A stretch of 64,000 bases of DNA from Delphinus delphis (GCF_949987515.2 NC_082689.1:106802957-106866956), one strand, 5' to 3'; positions 31,481-43,796 are shown, counted from the first letter of the stretch. Notes: generated by a model not told the origin, from the sequence alone. Made by a program: numbers and translations.

Positions 31481-32773
31481 AGAGTATCTTTACCAAGGTC
31501 CTCACAGTGCCCTTTTGGAAGAGGTGTTGCTTTTACAATGTTGAACTCCTGAGAGTGTAGGCTGGGTTTGGAACAAATTGTACCTCGTTACCAGCTAAGG
31601 CAAAAGATGTTGCTAATTAGTGATGCCAAAAGAAGATAGAAGCCATTCAGGTACTTAACAGAGCAAATTGTTTCCATCATTCTGTCAATATTTACTTACC
31701 AGTAAATAACTAGAGTGATCATCATAAACTTCTCAGGTATTTAAAATGATTTTATGGGTTTTGGTTGTTATAATGGGTGGTAGTGGTTATGGTAGCATAT
31801 GTGTATTGTGTGTTTGTATACTTGGGGTGTTTAACTTGAGGACATTTTGGGGCATAAAATTGACTAATTTTAGAAACTGAAAGTAATAATTGGGGTGTTT
31901 CTTCCAGTTTATCTAAATTTTTGAGGAGTCTCTGTAAGCACGGTGTGACTAAATTGTGAATATCAGCTATTGGGGGGACAGTGTGCCCCCCTCTTTCCCA
32001 AGAACTGTGTAGGTGGGCACTTAGACTGCTTGATTAGTCCACTGTGGGTGCTTTAAACAGAGACGTCTATGGAGCATCTTCCAATAATTTCATTAACGTT
32101 TCTTTTTCTGCTTCATCAATCACCAGAAATAATGGGAATATGTGTCTCTTTGCTCATCTTAAATTCTGACTCCCATTGAAATCTGGACACACTAGGTTAT
32201 ATATGTACTGCATTCGTTTTCTACCATGTTTATGATAGAAAAGAAAAAAAAGATAGTCTTCTAGTCAGTCCTTCAAAATGTTAGGCAACTAGCATTTATC
32301 TACTGACTAAGCACCTTACTTTGTTGAGTGAGTAATCATTGTATCTACACAATGCCACTGGGGTGGTAGTAAGTTGCAAAATGCCACCTTGGACATTTCA
32401 TTTTCTTTCTCTGCACAAGGCCTGGGGATCCTTTTAGCCAGATTGTACTGAAGAATGTCATGTTATCAAAGGATAAAGTTTATCTTCCGTGAAACAGACC
32501 ATTTGCAAAATTAATAGGTAAATTAGCAAACTGTAACAGCCCATTAGACCCACTGTCATAGTTTAGAATCTGGATTGGGGAAAGGAAGCAAAAGCTAAAT
32601 GTGTAAACAGATGCTCCCTGAAATGACAGGACCTCTGTCTGCGGTAGAGAGTTGTGACCACTCAGATGAAGCCCATAACTGCTGTTAACATGCGGTCCCC
32701 TAGGCGTCTCAACACACACTCACTAGAGGAAAATTCCTGAGCTTTAAGCCTAGAGCTAGCAATATCATTCGTG
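31481..32773. other. Unassigned intronic sequence
   Basis: About 1.3 kb without a recognised element. Confidence 0.4.
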
Positions 32774-33095
32774 TGCTCAAGTCCATTTTCTACGTCTGCG
32801 TCTTTATTCCTGTCCTGAAGGGAACGGGAAGCTGGGACGAAGTGAGAGAGAGGCATGGACATATATACACTACCAAATGTAAAATAGATAGCTAGTGGGA
32901 AGCAGCTGCATCGCACAGGGAGATCAGCTCGGTGCTTTGTGACCACCTAGAGGGGTGGGATGGGGAGGGTGAGAGGGAGAAGAAAGAGAGAGGAGACATG
33001 GAGATATATGTATACATACAGCTGATTCACTTTGTGATACAGCAGCAACTAACACACCATTGTAAAGCAATTATACTCCAATAAAGATGTTAAAA
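32774..33095 (+). mobile_element. L1 3' end with a tiny 5' inversion (twin priming)
   Basis: 32774-32819 (CTCAAGTCCATTTTCTACGTC, TCTTTATTCCTGTCCTG) is L1 3' UTR in reverse. 32820-33095 continues on the plus strand with the adjoining L1 segment (GAAGCTGGGACGAAGTGAGAG) to CCAATAAAGATG and a short A-tail. A 46-bp inverted head fits twin priming. TTCGT-containing sequence is shared near both ends but an exact target duplication is not clear. Confidence 0.8.
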
Positions 33096-33405
33096 AAATT
33101 GTTCGTATGTGCTAAAAGAACTATATTGCAGCAAAAGTGTGAGAGCTTATTTGTAATAACCATTTCTTCAAAAATTACCTATTGAATACTCGTGGTATTG
33201 AAATTTTAATACCCCTTACTCTATACCAAAGCCTGGAGATGGCCACTGTTTTCTACTTGGAGAACTAACTGTTTTATGCAGACTGGAAACTAAAGCCTTC
33301 GTAGCCAAGACTGTTGACCATACTGGCTAAAAGCACGGACTTTGCAATCGTCAACTGATGGTAGTGTAACCTTGGGAAGTGTTTTGCCTCTTCTTTTGGA
33401 CTTTT

Positions 33406-33505
33406 TAAATTTTTTTTATTATTTTAAAATTATTTTTATTTATTTTCTTATTGAAGTATAGTTGATTTACAATGTTGTGTTACTGTCAGGTATACAACAA
33501 AGTGA

Positions 33506-33575
<70 letters not shown>

Positions 33576-34296
33576 CTTATTCCAGATTATTTTCCCTTCT
33601 AGGTTATTACAAGATATTGAGTATAGTGCCCTGTGCTATCAGTAGGTCCTTGTTGGTTATCTATTTTATATATAAGAGTTTATATATGTTAACCCCAAAC
33701 TCCTAATTTTTCTCTCCCTAGCCTTTTCTCCTTTGATAACCATAACTTTGTTTTCTATGTCTGTAAGTCTATTTCTGTTTTGTAAATAAGTTCATTTGTA
33801 TCATTTTTTTAGATTACACATATAAGTGATATCATATGATATTTGTTTTTGTCTGGTTAACTTCACTTAGTATGATAATCTCTAGGTCCATCCATGTTGC
33901 TGCAAATGGCATTATTTCATTCTTTTTATGGCTGAGTAATATTCCATTGTATGTATATATACCATATCATCTTTATCCCTTCCTCTGTTGATGGACATTT
34001 AGGTTGTTTCCATGTCTTGGCTTTTGTGAATATTGGGGTGCATATATCTTTTCGAATTAGAGTTTTCTCTGGATATATGCCCAAGAGTGGGGTTGCTGGA
34101 TCATATGGTAGCTCAATTTTTAGTTTCTTAAGGAACCTTCATACTGTTCTCCATAGTGGCTGCACCAGTTTACATTCCCACCAATAATGTAGGAGGGTTT
34201 CCTTTTCTCCACACCTTCTCCAGCATTTATTATTTGTAGTTTTTTTGATGATGGTCATTCTGACTGGTATGAGGTGGTACCTTATTGCACTTTTGA
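33406..34296 (-). mobile_element. L1 3' end inserted in a MIR
   Basis: T-rich tail, TTGAAGTATAGTTGATTTACA, a long (AT)n, then 3' UTR and ORF2 C-terminal region to about 34296 (GGTCATTCTGACTGGTATGAG). Small deletions relative to other copies. Confidence 0.87.
33509..33570. repeat. (AT)n microsatellite inside L1
   Basis: A nearly pure AT run of about 31 units directly after the CAACAAAGTGATTCAT block of the L1 3' UTR. Confidence 0.95.
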
Positions 34297-34379
34297 TTCA
34301 TCAGATGTAAAGTGCTGATAATATCACCTTGGGGGTGGTTTTAATTGTACTGATTAAAGGAAAAAATTTCTATGCCAAT

Positions 34380-34618
34380 AATAATCATAGATAATCCTTA
34401 TTGAGTCCTTAGTATGTGCCAGGCAGTATGCTTAGAGATTTACATGCATTATGTCATTTAATTCTCACAACTAACCTGTAAGGTATGTACTATTATTGCC
34501 TGCATCTTACATTTGGAGAAACTGAGGTTTGGAGGTCAAACTACTTGCCCAAGGTCACTCAGCAAGTGAGTGATGGAGGTGGACTTCAGATCTACTCTGT
34601 CTGGTCCCAGAGCCTTGA
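34380..34618 (-). mobile_element. MIR SINE, near full length
   Basis: TTATTGAGTCCTTAGTATGTG, CATTTAATTCTCACAACTAAC, GGAGAAACTGAGGTTTGGAGG and CCCAAGGTCACTCAGCAAG: clear reversed MIR. Confidence 0.85.
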
Positions 34619-35425
34619 CCAGCTTCAACTGTCAATCACCTGGCATTACTGCATTTGTAAATATTAGCACTCACCCAATGCCAAGTTCCTTCCTTTGCTC
34701 TTATTACCACTTCCACCTCTCGTATCTGCCATAGGGATTAAAACTCTATTTGAGTACATTTCCAGCTAACCTCTGAGGTACACAACCTTCAAATTTGTTA
34801 AGAAAGCCTCTTGATCTTCAAAATATAAATTACTTGAGAACCAAGGTGTGCCTGAGTGAAAAATCCCATCGGATGCTTCTTTTAATTCCAACTGCCAAAG
34901 CAGAAGGGGTTCATTTCCCTTTTGCCTCTCATATAAATTAAAGAAGACACATTATTTCCATTTTCCTGTCTGAGATCTCATCTTCTTCACTCTTTTGGAG
35001 CCTGTGCAGAAAAATACTGTAAAATGGCTCATTTCTGCTTACACTTTATTTCTTAGTACCAACATAAATCATCTCAATCTCCTATAGAAATATTTGTGTC
35101 AAAAAGCTAAAGCAGCTGATAAAATTTTTTCCTTGTAGGTTATGAGTCTGAGTATCCCAGCATCTCTGCATTGAAAGAAAAATAGTTACATTAGGTGTTT
35201 GTGATGACTCGAGGTAGTGAAAATATTTTTACTGCCAACAAAAGCAGTTTTATGGTGTTCAATCCTGAATCACTAAAATCTGAATTTCCAGTAAAGCAAA
35301 TTGCATTGCTGACAGCTTAGATTTTTTAAAACGAGTGCAATTTATTTTCTAGGCAGTTTTCATTGGAAAGTTTGTCTATATGTTTAATGCCTTTAAAGAG
35401 TCTAGAGGCATTCAACACCTAAAAT

Positions 35426-35428
<3 letters not shown>
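34619..35428. other. Unassigned intronic sequence
   Basis: Nothing recognised. Confidence 0.4.

Positions 35429-35429
<1 letters not shown>

Positions 35430-35477
<48 letters not shown>
35430..35477. repeat. (GT)n microsatellite
   Basis: About 24 uninterrupted GT units. Confidence 0.96.
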
Positions 35478-35478
<1 letters not shown>

Positions 35479-35839
35479 AAGGAGTCTTCCTGTGAGGAAG
35501 AGGGAACAGCTGAACTCCTAAGCAATATATGGACCAGAAGCCTCATGTTAGAATTCCTTCAAGAGTTCTTATTTTTGCTATTGTTGCCTTGAACTGTTTT
35601 TTACTTCTTATTCTGTAACTAACTTTTCATAGATTTAAGTCATGTCCACAATTACATTATAAAGCCCCTATGATTGTTTTTGAAGCAATGTGATATAATG
35701 GGGCATTGGATCTGGGATTTAGTTCTTAGTTCTTGTAACTCCAAAGTTCACTGTCACACTACCTGGCATAGAAATGGATGGACACCTTCCTGCTTTTGAA
35801 CAGAGACAGTGGCATCTGGGATGGGTGACTGTGAAGGCT
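35478..35839. other. Unassigned intronic sequence
   Basis: Nothing recognised beyond weak MIR-like words near 35700. Confidence 0.35.
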
Positions 35840-36000
35840 GAATTCAGTTCATTCTTTTATGAATGGCTTCATTTGTGTACAGCACTCAGCTAAGTTCTTT
35901 AAGTCTGGGGGAGGTACACAGATATTAGATATTGAAGACCCAATTCCTTTGCTTAAGAAACTTAACACATATTTTGGGTTAGTGGGGTGGAGAAGGCGTG
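35840..36000 (-). mobile_element. L2 3'-end fragment
   Basis: GTGTACAGCACTCAGCTAAGT and GAAGACCCAATTCCTTTGCTT are the reverse of the L2 3' end. Weak. Confidence 0.45.
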
Positions 36001-36299
36001 AATTCAAAAAATATCTGAAAGGCAGCATGACAGCTACATGAACACCGGAAGGCTAGAAACTCAGCAGTCCTGTGGAAATTTATGGAACTGAGAACTGAAG
36101 TGGTAGAACAGTTTGTGGAGGAGTGTGATTTAAGGATGTATTAAATGTTCTCCAAAAAGGGCCCACCCCCAGAAGGAGAGGACCTGGGACTGCATGGAGA
36201 AATGGGGGCTGGGGAAGAGAGAGGGAGGATGAGAGGGAGACACAGCTTTCCCAGTGCTCCAGATGACCCCCACCTTTCCAATATGCCAGTACACCTCCC

Positions 36300-36530
36300 T
36301 TCATGGAGGAAAAGTCAAGAATCTTCCAACATGCTAGTCATGGGGCTGAAGTCATCTTGGACATCCCAACTTCTGCTGCCTGCCATTTCATCACAATCCT
36401 AGGAACTCCAAGTAAGAGCAGAAAAGGACTCATCTAGTTGAGACATACTCAACCCACAGCATTGTGAGAAATAATGGGATAATTATTTAAAGCCACAAAA
36501 TGTTGGCATGGTTGGTTATGCAGAAATGGG
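36300..36530 (+). mobile_element. MLT1-type MaLR LTR, 3' part
   Basis: GAAGTCATCTTGGACATCCCA, GAGAAATAATGGGATAATT and TTAAAGCCACAAAATGTTGG follow the 3' end of MLT1-like LTRs in sense. Confidence 0.6.
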
Positions 36531-36654
36531 TACTTAAAATGGTAGTGCTTGGATAATTTGTAAAAATAGATATGAATTGTAGGCACCAGAAGTTATGAGG
36601 AATAATGTCTTACTTACTGATTTTTTCTTCTTTAAGATTCTAAATATTCTCTAA

Positions 36655-36865
36655 ATTGGCACTGTCCGGTAGAGCTTATTGCAGTGGTGAACTGTTCTCC
36701 AGCCACACTCTCTAATATGGTGGCCACTTGCTGCATGTGCCCATGGGGCCCTTGATTTATAGTAATTATGGATAAGGAGTTGGATTTTTAATTTTATTCA
36801 ATTTTAATTCATTTAAATTTAAATACCTGCAGCTACAGTATTGGAAAAGGTAGTTCTAAAGCTTT
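36655..36865 (+). mobile_element. Non-autonomous hAT-like DNA transposon
   Basis: GGCACTGTCCGGTAGAGCTT at the left, TAATATGGTGGCCACTTGCTG, then an AATTTTATTCAATTTTAATTC core and GCTACAGTATTGGAAAAGG at the right. Same family as 51285-51470. Confidence 0.6.
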
Positions 36866-37202
36866 GGAAGTGGAAAAATTTGAGGGGTGGATTATGTAAT
36901 TCCCGGCTTTTGCAACCTAGAGGTTGAGTTGCTAGGATAGGGATTGGCTGACTTCATGGCTATGTGCCTTCTAGGTTTGGCACACGACTAGTTGAATGAT
37001 GAGGGCCAGGGCGAGCAGGGGGAGAATTGGTATAGTTACTGCTAAAAGCTCTCTATCAGTGTGTCTCAAAATGTGGTACGTACAATTGGGGTGCTGTTAA
37101 CAATGTCCCACCCTAGATGTTCTGTGCGAACGCAGTCATGATCAAGCGCAGCGTTATAAGGAGGATCCTCGCTGATATGGGTACACATACAATTCCTGAG
37201 CA

Positions 37203-37207
<5 letters not shown>
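36866..37207. other. Unassigned intronic sequence
   Basis: Nothing certain. The stretch near 37058-37140 (TGTCTCAAAATGTGGTACG) recalls a DNA-transposon end but is too short to call. Confidence 0.35.
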
Positions 37208-37233
<26 letters not shown>

Positions 37234-37424
37234 GCGGTATGCCGGCCTCTCACTGTTGTGGCCTCTCCCATTGCGGAGCACAGGCTCCGGACGCGCAGGC
37301 TCAGCGGCCATGGCTCACGGGCCCAGCTGCTCCGCGGCATGTGGGATCTTCCCGGACCGGGGCACGAACCCGTGTCCCCTGCATCGACAGGCGGACTCTC
37401 AACCACTGCGCCACCAGCGAAGCC
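37208..37424 (-). mobile_element. CHR-type SINE (cetacean short form)
   Basis: Long A-tail (about 26 T on the plus strand), body as in 11172, head GGGCTTCGCTGGTGGCGCAG on the minus strand. Target duplication CACAGAT at 37201-37207 and 37425-37431. Confidence 0.92.
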
Positions 37425-37436
37425 CACAGATCTTTT

Positions 37437-37828
37437 TCAATTTTTTTTAATTTATCTTTTTTTATTGAAGTATAGTTGGTTTACAATATCATGTTAGCTC
37501 CAGGTATACAGTACTGCAATTCAGTTATATATGTGTATACATAAATATGTATATTTATATATGTATATGTATATTTATGTATACACATATATACGTAAAT
37601 ATATATAAATGTATATACATAAATATATATAGAGAGATTCTTTTTTAGGTTCTCTTCCCTTATCAGATATTACAAAATATTGAGTAGAGTTCCCTGTGCT
37701 ATATGGTAGGTCCTTGTTGGTTATCTATTTTATGTATAGTAGTGTGTATATGTTAATCCCAAACTCCTAATTTATCCTTCCATCCACCCCCGTTTCCCCT
37801 TTGGTAACCGTAAGTTTATTCTCTTTTC
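37437..37828 (-). mobile_element. L1 3'-end fragment
   Basis: T-run, TTGAAGTATAGTTGGTTTACA, a TATGTATA-rich tract at about 37525-37635, then CCCTGTGCTATATGGTAGGTC and TCCCCTTTGGTAACCGTAAG. Truncated there. Confidence 0.85.
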
Positions 37829-39669
37829 TTAATGATCATTCAGTTTACCTAGATGTCCATGGGTGGTTAAACAGTTATTAATCATTTCATTAGATATATT
37901 TAACATTCTTCAGAACACTTTAAGTTTTTTTTTTTTTTTTTTTTTAATATCTGAAGTGCACTGTTCTGGAAGTCTCATGGGTTCATGGGTTTCCTTTTGA
38001 AACAGAATTACATTTTTCTTAAGTTCCTCCCTCGAATGCTTAGAGAATATTGATCGGAAATGTGGTTTGTAATCACAGGAAGCAATTTCTATATTCAGAA
38101 ATGACGGTACTTCCTGTGCATGGAAACTAAAGAAACCTGTTAAGTGGCAGACAGGAAGATCCGATTGAATTACAAGAAGTCTGCCATAGAAAATAGCTAT
38201 TACTTTAGAGCATATATTCTGTTCTGCAAATCTACTCTGGATTTTAAAGAATACAGAAAACCATTTGTAGTTGTTAGTAACCATCTGCATACAATTGGAG
38301 TATTAAAATGTTAGGAAATATTGTACTATGTCCCTTTAGTAAGTTAATTTTACCCTGTTTGCTTATCCTGAGTTAAACATTTACTCATCAAAATATTGAA
38401 TCAAAAAATTTGAGAAATTTTTTCAAGTACAGTTTATCAGCACTAATTCTGCACTCATGGGTCCCAAGGATATGAACCTGCTGTATTTATGAAAATTGTG
38501 CAGGATTCCCAACATCACATGCTCTCTAGACCTTAGCTTTTCTTGTAAATACTGGGGGAAACATTCCTATCTATAAGATACTCATTGCTGGGATCTATTT
38601 ATGAATCTCTACCCCAAATCCCATTGTATAACAAAGCTCTATATTGGTTGCCAACAAGAAAAAATTCTCGAATTGGTCTTTGTTTTGTTGAAATGCAGTC
38701 GTGATCAAGCCTTTGGGCAGTGATTTTTTGGAACTGGTCATTTCATGTTTTTTTTAAATCCTGAGGGCGTTTGGGGTGGGGCGTCTGGAATGGATTAAGG
38801 AGTCACGTGACAGGGTGTGTTTTGTGCTTTAGAATTCTCATCAGAAAGGATTTAGGGGCAGAGGCTGGGGAGGGGAGTTGGGTGAGGAGCCTGGTTCTCT
38901 AGTCGTAAGTCAGAGTTATTGAGGCCTGACCCGGGGTGGGGGGGCACATAGCTGAGATAGAGGATGGGGCAAGTTTCAGGAAAAAAGTCAGTAAGCCTTG
39001 ATGGCTATTTAAGGAAAAGGAGAGTTTAGGGAAATGAGGAAGACAAAATGGTCTGGAGTTCTAGAAAAGCTTCCAGAATTGTGGCTTCATGAAAGAGGTA
39101 AATGATAATGCAGTGAGCTCATAGGGGAGCAGGATTCCCTGGTGTGATTGGAAATGTGCTGAGCTCATTTCCAGACACGCAGTTAGCTAGCAGTGTTACA
39201 TCTTGGGAGGAAATTAAAAAGCAAAGGTGCGAAATACAGAGTCCAGTGGACCTATGAAGCCATAATGTATTGCCAAACTGATGAAAAGTCATTATCTTTA
39301 AATAATGGCCCACGTCTGAGAGTTAATTATTACAGGCTGAGATTATGGGTGCCTCATGCAGACAAGGTCAATTACCTTATACTCATTTAAAATGTATTAT
39401 GAATAATTCACAGGTAAAAGTTAGCTGTATAAAAGTTAAAAAATTAAAAGGTGGGGAAAGCATTGAATTCAGTGGTAATGTATTTTGATAATAGCAGACA
39501 GATAATTATACATGAGTAATGTTTTCGCTTAGGATATAAAGAATTACTTATTAGATTGGTCCTCCTAAATGAAGACATCAACCGTTGCCACCATCCTGCT
39601 CCTGGGAACTGGGATGTTATTGTTCTTAGTGCCAAAACTACTTCCACTTTGCATTCCACCGCATGCAGC
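37829..39669. other. Unassigned intronic sequence with a T-run
   Basis: About 1.8 kb without a recognised element apart from a run of about 21 T at 37926. The minus-strand open frame 37910-38290 includes that run (poly-lysine) and has no known domain. 38760-38990 is locally G-rich. Confidence 0.4.
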
Positions 39670-39925
39670 TCAGAAACCATTTATCAAGCATTTACTCTTT
39701 GCCCAGCTTTATGTTAACTCCCGGGTATATAATGGTAAACAACACAAGAGCATTGCTCTTGAGGCACCCAGGGTCTACTGGAGGAGATAAGTCAGTAAAC
39801 AAACTATTTTAAACCAAATAACCGTTGTTAGGATGGACGTGTTTATAGAATATTCTATAGGAATATATAGGAATATATTCTTGAGTGAGATTACCTCTAA
39901 GCAAGTGTTGAAGGAAGAGTGGAAA
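39670..39925 (-). mobile_element. L2 3' portion
   Basis: ACCATTTATCAAGCATTTACT, AATGGTAAACAACACAAGAG, TACTGGAGGAGATAAGTCAG and AAGCAAGTGTTGAAGGAAGAG follow reversed L2. Confidence 0.65.
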
Positions 39926-40002
39926 TTAGCCACCCTAAGATGAGCACAGAGGATGCTTGTGTCTGGGGAGTGAAGTGGGACCATCAGCAAAGGGAAACAG
40001 CA

Positions 40003-40150
40003 TCGTGTGTATATGTATGTATGCATGTGCGTGCACATATGTGTCTGCATGTGTCTGCATGTGTGTGTGTAATATGTGTGGGTGTGTGATGCATGTGTAC
40101 GCATTTACATGTGTGCGCACGAGTGTGTTTTTGTGTATGTGTGTGGCGTC
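40003..40150. repeat. Degenerate GT-rich repeat tract
   Basis: GTGTATATGTATGTATGCAT, TGTGTCTGCAT repeated, and interrupted GTGT runs. The open frames here, with alternating C and V/M, are compositional. Confidence 0.85.
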
Positions 40151-40920
40151 TCTGTGACTTTTTGGGGGGGGAGTGTGACCAGAGGTATCTGATTATCTCT
40201 AGAGTATAGATCAGAAGGCATTATGGTCTCCATTTACAATTTCCATGGCATTTTTATTCATAGTTCAATGGACTATTGAGCTATTGGTCTTGCTCTGAGC
40301 ACTAAATAGAGACATTGGGAAGAAGTAAAATTAACATTGCCATTTCTTTTTGCTTCCATTTTGTCTGCTTGTGCCCAATATAGGACAATGAACCTTAACG
40401 CTTTTTAGAAGGGAAGTGGGGGGAGTGAAGGGGCAAAAGTAAGAGACTAAAGGAGGAACTTCTGTTCTTCCTTCTCACAACCCCTCTTTATTATTTCTCT
40501 TTTGTCTTCACTTACTGGAACATTTTTCTATGATGAATAAATATGCATTACTTATAGAACTTGAGAAAAAACAAGAATACTTTTAAAACATGTTTAAAAG
40601 CATTACATTCAGCACTAATGCAAATTCTAGCTTGGAATACAAAAAAAGACAGCCGTTTATATTTGTTAAGAATGTATTATGTCACAAGGCCCCTTATTGA
40701 AGTTAACAATGATTTAATTCTTGAAGGTCAAGTTAATGTCTTTTTGCATTTGTCCAGAACAGTCTTATTCAAGTGATCTTATTATAAAGACAATAGGCTC
40801 TGGATTTATTTCTTTGGACCTTCTTCCTCATGCATTGTTCTTCTTCTAAGCCAAAGTCTTCTGAAGCAGTCTTCAGCTCGCCAGGCAGCATGAACAAACA
40901 AAACAGGTTGAAATGTGTTT
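40151..40920. other. Unassigned intronic sequence
   Basis: Nothing recognised. Confidence 0.4.
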
Positions 40921-40924
40921 TTTT

Positions 40925-41550
40925 TTAAGTCATCATCAATTCTTGCCCTCAGTACTGTAATGGCCTTCTAACACATATCTCTGTCTCTCGTTTCTTGTTT
41001 CACCGATTTCTGTCCTACACAGTTCCTTAAAATTTTTAACATTCTGAAATCCTGCATCAGATCACTTTTTCCTGCAGGGTGAATGTAGGTCATCTTCCCA
41101 CGTCACTCAAGGCCTCTGTGACTCTGCTCCCTGCTGGACTTTGCAGCCTCATTTAACCAATTGGTCTACAGTTCCCGCAGCAGCCAAGCTCTTCTAGCCT
41201 CTTCCCACTTCCACACGGCTCCTTTTGTCTAGAACAGTCCACATCTGGGCCACCACACAAACCCCTCCTTGTTCATAAGCATTTGTCTAATAGTATTTCT
41301 TCCTCAAAGCCTTCCTTACATCTTCAGGTGAATCCCTCTCACTGGACACCCATGGCTCTTCTATTATTCAAACGTCTAGTCTAGAATGTGTTATGCTGCT
41401 GAAATTACTTTCTTTCAGGCCCTTCTTTCTCATATCCTGTAAACTTGAAGTGGGAGATGAGTCTGTCTGTATTTTTAGTATCGCTGGCATCCCGCACAGT
41501 AACTGGCCCTTACTGGAAACTTAATCAATGTTTGGGGGATGAATTATTTT
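40925..41550 (+). mobile_element. L2 LINE 3' portion
   Basis: TACTGTAATGGCCTTCTAACA, TCTGAAATCCTGCATCAGATC, ACTCAAGGCCTCTGTGACTC, TCAAAGCCTTCCTTACATCTT and CCCGCACAGTAACTGGCCC follow L2 in sense. Confidence 0.65.
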
Positions 41551-41689
41551 TGCCATACATGCAGCGGCCCCACTTTTCTTCAGTGAGACCATGAAATCCT
41601 GTGATCTGGGACCTCTGCACACGCCACTGTCTTACGATAAGTTATGTGACTAACGTGATAAGTGCTAAGGTAGGTTGTTTGTAAAGGTG

Positions 41690-42340
41690 GCCATGACAAC
41701 CCTTTCCATCCCCGGATGAGCATGCTGCTCTTCCCATAAGCAGGCAGAATCCATTTCCCTTCCCCATATGTCTAGGCTGCTTTGCTATGACTTGCTTTGA
41801 CCACCTAACTCTGTGCCAGTTCTCCTTCTAGACATCAGGAGACCTAACAGTTTGGGTTTTTTTTGTTTTTTGCGGTACGCGGGCCTCTCACTGTTGTGGC
41901 CTCTCCCATTGTGGAGCACAGGCTCCGGACGCGCAGGCTCAGCGGCCATGGCTCACGGGCCCAGCCGCTCCGCAGTACGTGGGATCTTCCCGGACCGGGG
42001 CACAAACCCGTGTCCCCTGCATTGGCAAGTGGGCTCTCAACCACTGTACCACCAGGGAAGACCCCTAACAGTTTTTACATTCATGCTCTTGGGATCTATC
42101 TGACTTCCATGTGAAGATGTGTGAGCTAGACTACGGAAAGATAGGTGACCCCACAAAGAAAGTGGATCAGAAAGTCCCCAGCTGTTCGAGCCACCCCAGT
42201 TGAGGTGCCAGACATGTGAGTGAAGCTTTTGGGGATGTTCCAGCCTAAGCCAGGCTCCCTGATTAATGTTGTCACAGCCAATATCACATGTAGAGAAGAA
42301 AAGCCCAGAAAATTGTGAGAAATAATAGATGGTTGGTTTT
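41690..42340 (+). mobile_element. MLT1-type MaLR LTR, split by a CHR SINE
   Basis: GGTGGCCATGACAACCCTTT at the 5' part; after the SINE TGGGATCTATCTGACTTCCA, CCACCCCAGTTGAGGTGCC, GACATGTGAGTGAAGCTTTTG and GTGAGAAATAATAGATGGTTG. Order and sense fit an MLT1-like LTR. Confidence 0.6.
41854..42062 (-). mobile_element. CHR-type SINE (cetacean short form)
   Basis: Short A-tail, body as in other copies with some substitutions. Target-site duplication CCTAACAGTTT at 41843-41853 and 42063-42073. Confidence 0.92.
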
Positions 42341-42344
42341 AGCA

Positions 42345-42580
42345 AAGAGTCAGCAAACTAGAACCCATGCGGCCTTCTGCTTATTTTTGTAAATCAAGAT
42401 TTATTGGAAGACAGACATACTTATTTGTTTATATATTGTCTATTGATGGTTTTGCACTACCAGGGCAGAGTAGTTATGATCGAGACCATATGGCTTTCAA
42501 AATCTGAAATATGTATTATCAGGCCCTTTAAGGAAATGTGGGAATCCACCTTTGAAGGCACTAAGTTTGGCAGAGTTTAC
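42345..42580. mobile_element. Non-autonomous hAT (Charlie-like) DNA transposon
   Basis: GAGTCAGCAAACTAGAACCC at the left, TTTTTGTAAATCAAGATTTAT, TTATATATTGTCTATTGATGG, GAGACCATATGGCTTTCAAAA, and TTTGGCAGAGTTTAC at the right. This matches the common mammalian element with GGGTCGGCAAACT ends. Confidence 0.65.
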
Positions 42581-42653
42581 AGAGTAGTAATAGCTTACTG
42601 AAATGAATGCTCTCAGAGATCAGATGAACCCTAAGGGGCAAAGAAAGATGTCA

Positions 42654-42778
42654 TACGAAACTATAATTCAAAAAGATATGTGCACCCCTATGTTCATAGC
42701 AGCACTATTCACAATAGCCAAGACATGGAAGCAACCTAAATGTCCATTGACAGATGATGGATACAGAAGGTGTGGTAT

Positions 42779-42816
<38 letters not shown>

Positions 42817-43277
42817 TGGAATACTACTCAGCCATAAAAAAGAATAAAATAATACCTTTTGCAGCAATATGGCTGGACCTAGAGATTATCATACGAAGTG
42901 AAGTAAGTCAGAGAAAGACAAATACCATATGATATCACTTATGTGTGGAATCTAAAATATGGCACAAATGAACTTATCTACAAAACAGACTCACAGACAT
43001 AGAGAACAGACTTGTGTTTGCTGAGGGTGAGGAGGGTGGGAGAGGGATGGATTGGGAGTTTGGGATTAGAAGATGCAAACTATTATATAGAGAATGGATC
43101 CACAACAAGATCTTACTGTATAGCACAAGGAACTATATTCAATATCCTGTGATAAACCATAATGGAAAAGAATGTGAAAAAGAATATAAATATATGTATA
43201 ACTGAATCACTTTGCTGTACAGCAGAAATTAACACAGCATTGTACATTAACTATACTTCAATAAAATAAATTTAAAC
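42654..43277 (+). mobile_element. L1 3' end, sense, with 13-bp target-site duplication
   Basis: Runs from the ORF2 C-terminal region (KDMCTPMFIAALFTIAKTW, then HTHTHT from an AC run, [11 protein letters not shown]) through the 3' UTR to ATAAAATAAATTTAAAC. AAGAAAGATGTCA occurs at 42641-42653 and 43278-43290. Most open-frame similarity is to the ORF2p C-terminus. Confidence 0.92.
42781..42814. repeat. (AC)n microsatellite inside L1 ORF2 region
   Basis: About 17 AC units at the place where other L1 copies read TATATATACAATGGAATA. Confidence 0.95.
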
Positions 43278-43290
43278 AAGAAAGATGTCA

Positions 43291-43796
43291 CAGCTGATAT
43301 GAGTTAAAGTTAAGACCTTGTTGTTTAAGTGTTAATGAGAGTCCAGTACATGAAGGTTGGTACAAAGAAAAATCAATACTTTTTTTGTTCTAGGTCCTTT
43401 CCTTTTTCCCTTTTCTGCTAATGTGGGAAAAGAAAATATTAACATAGTGTAAGAGAAATTAAGTAAAAAAATATTCCCCAATTATGTGCAGGTAATGGGA
43501 TTAAAATTGCTTAAGGTATTATCTTCTGATGTTATCAAACGGAATCCAAAATGAACTGTTCAGAAACCCAGGGAGTCAGCTGCCATGGTCTCTGGGGAAT
43601 GTCCTGGCTGGTGAATTTATTTCTTATGTGTTTAGCTTCTTTTATTCACTTTCAGCCCTCCCTTATGATTCCCCAAAGGGGACATTCATCACTTCTTTTG
43701 AAATCAGCTAGAGGATTTTTTTTCCAATGACACATAAGTCTTTTCTCATGAATTCTGAAATTCTTAACGGACAAATTCTAGAGTATTTAAAGAAGG
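43291..43796. other. Unassigned intronic sequence
   Basis: Nothing recognised. Confidence 0.4.

Larger units (their letters stand above)
33310..34360 (+). mobile_element. MIR SINE split by an L1
   Basis: 33310-33395 (CTGGCTAAAAGCACGGACTT, GTAACCTTGGGAAGTGTTTTG) is the MIR 5' half. The 3' half resumes at 34297 (CATCAGATGTAAAGTGCTGAT, AATATCACCTTGG). The gap is an L1. Confidence 0.75.

Noticed and set aside
37910..38290. 126-codon minus-strand frame ending in poly-lysine
   Set aside because: The lysine run is the T-run at 37926; no domain and no A-tail or target duplication that would mark a processed pseudogene.
39775..40157. His/Thr/Cys-rich open frames on both strands
   Set aside because: Translation of a degenerate GT/CA repeat.
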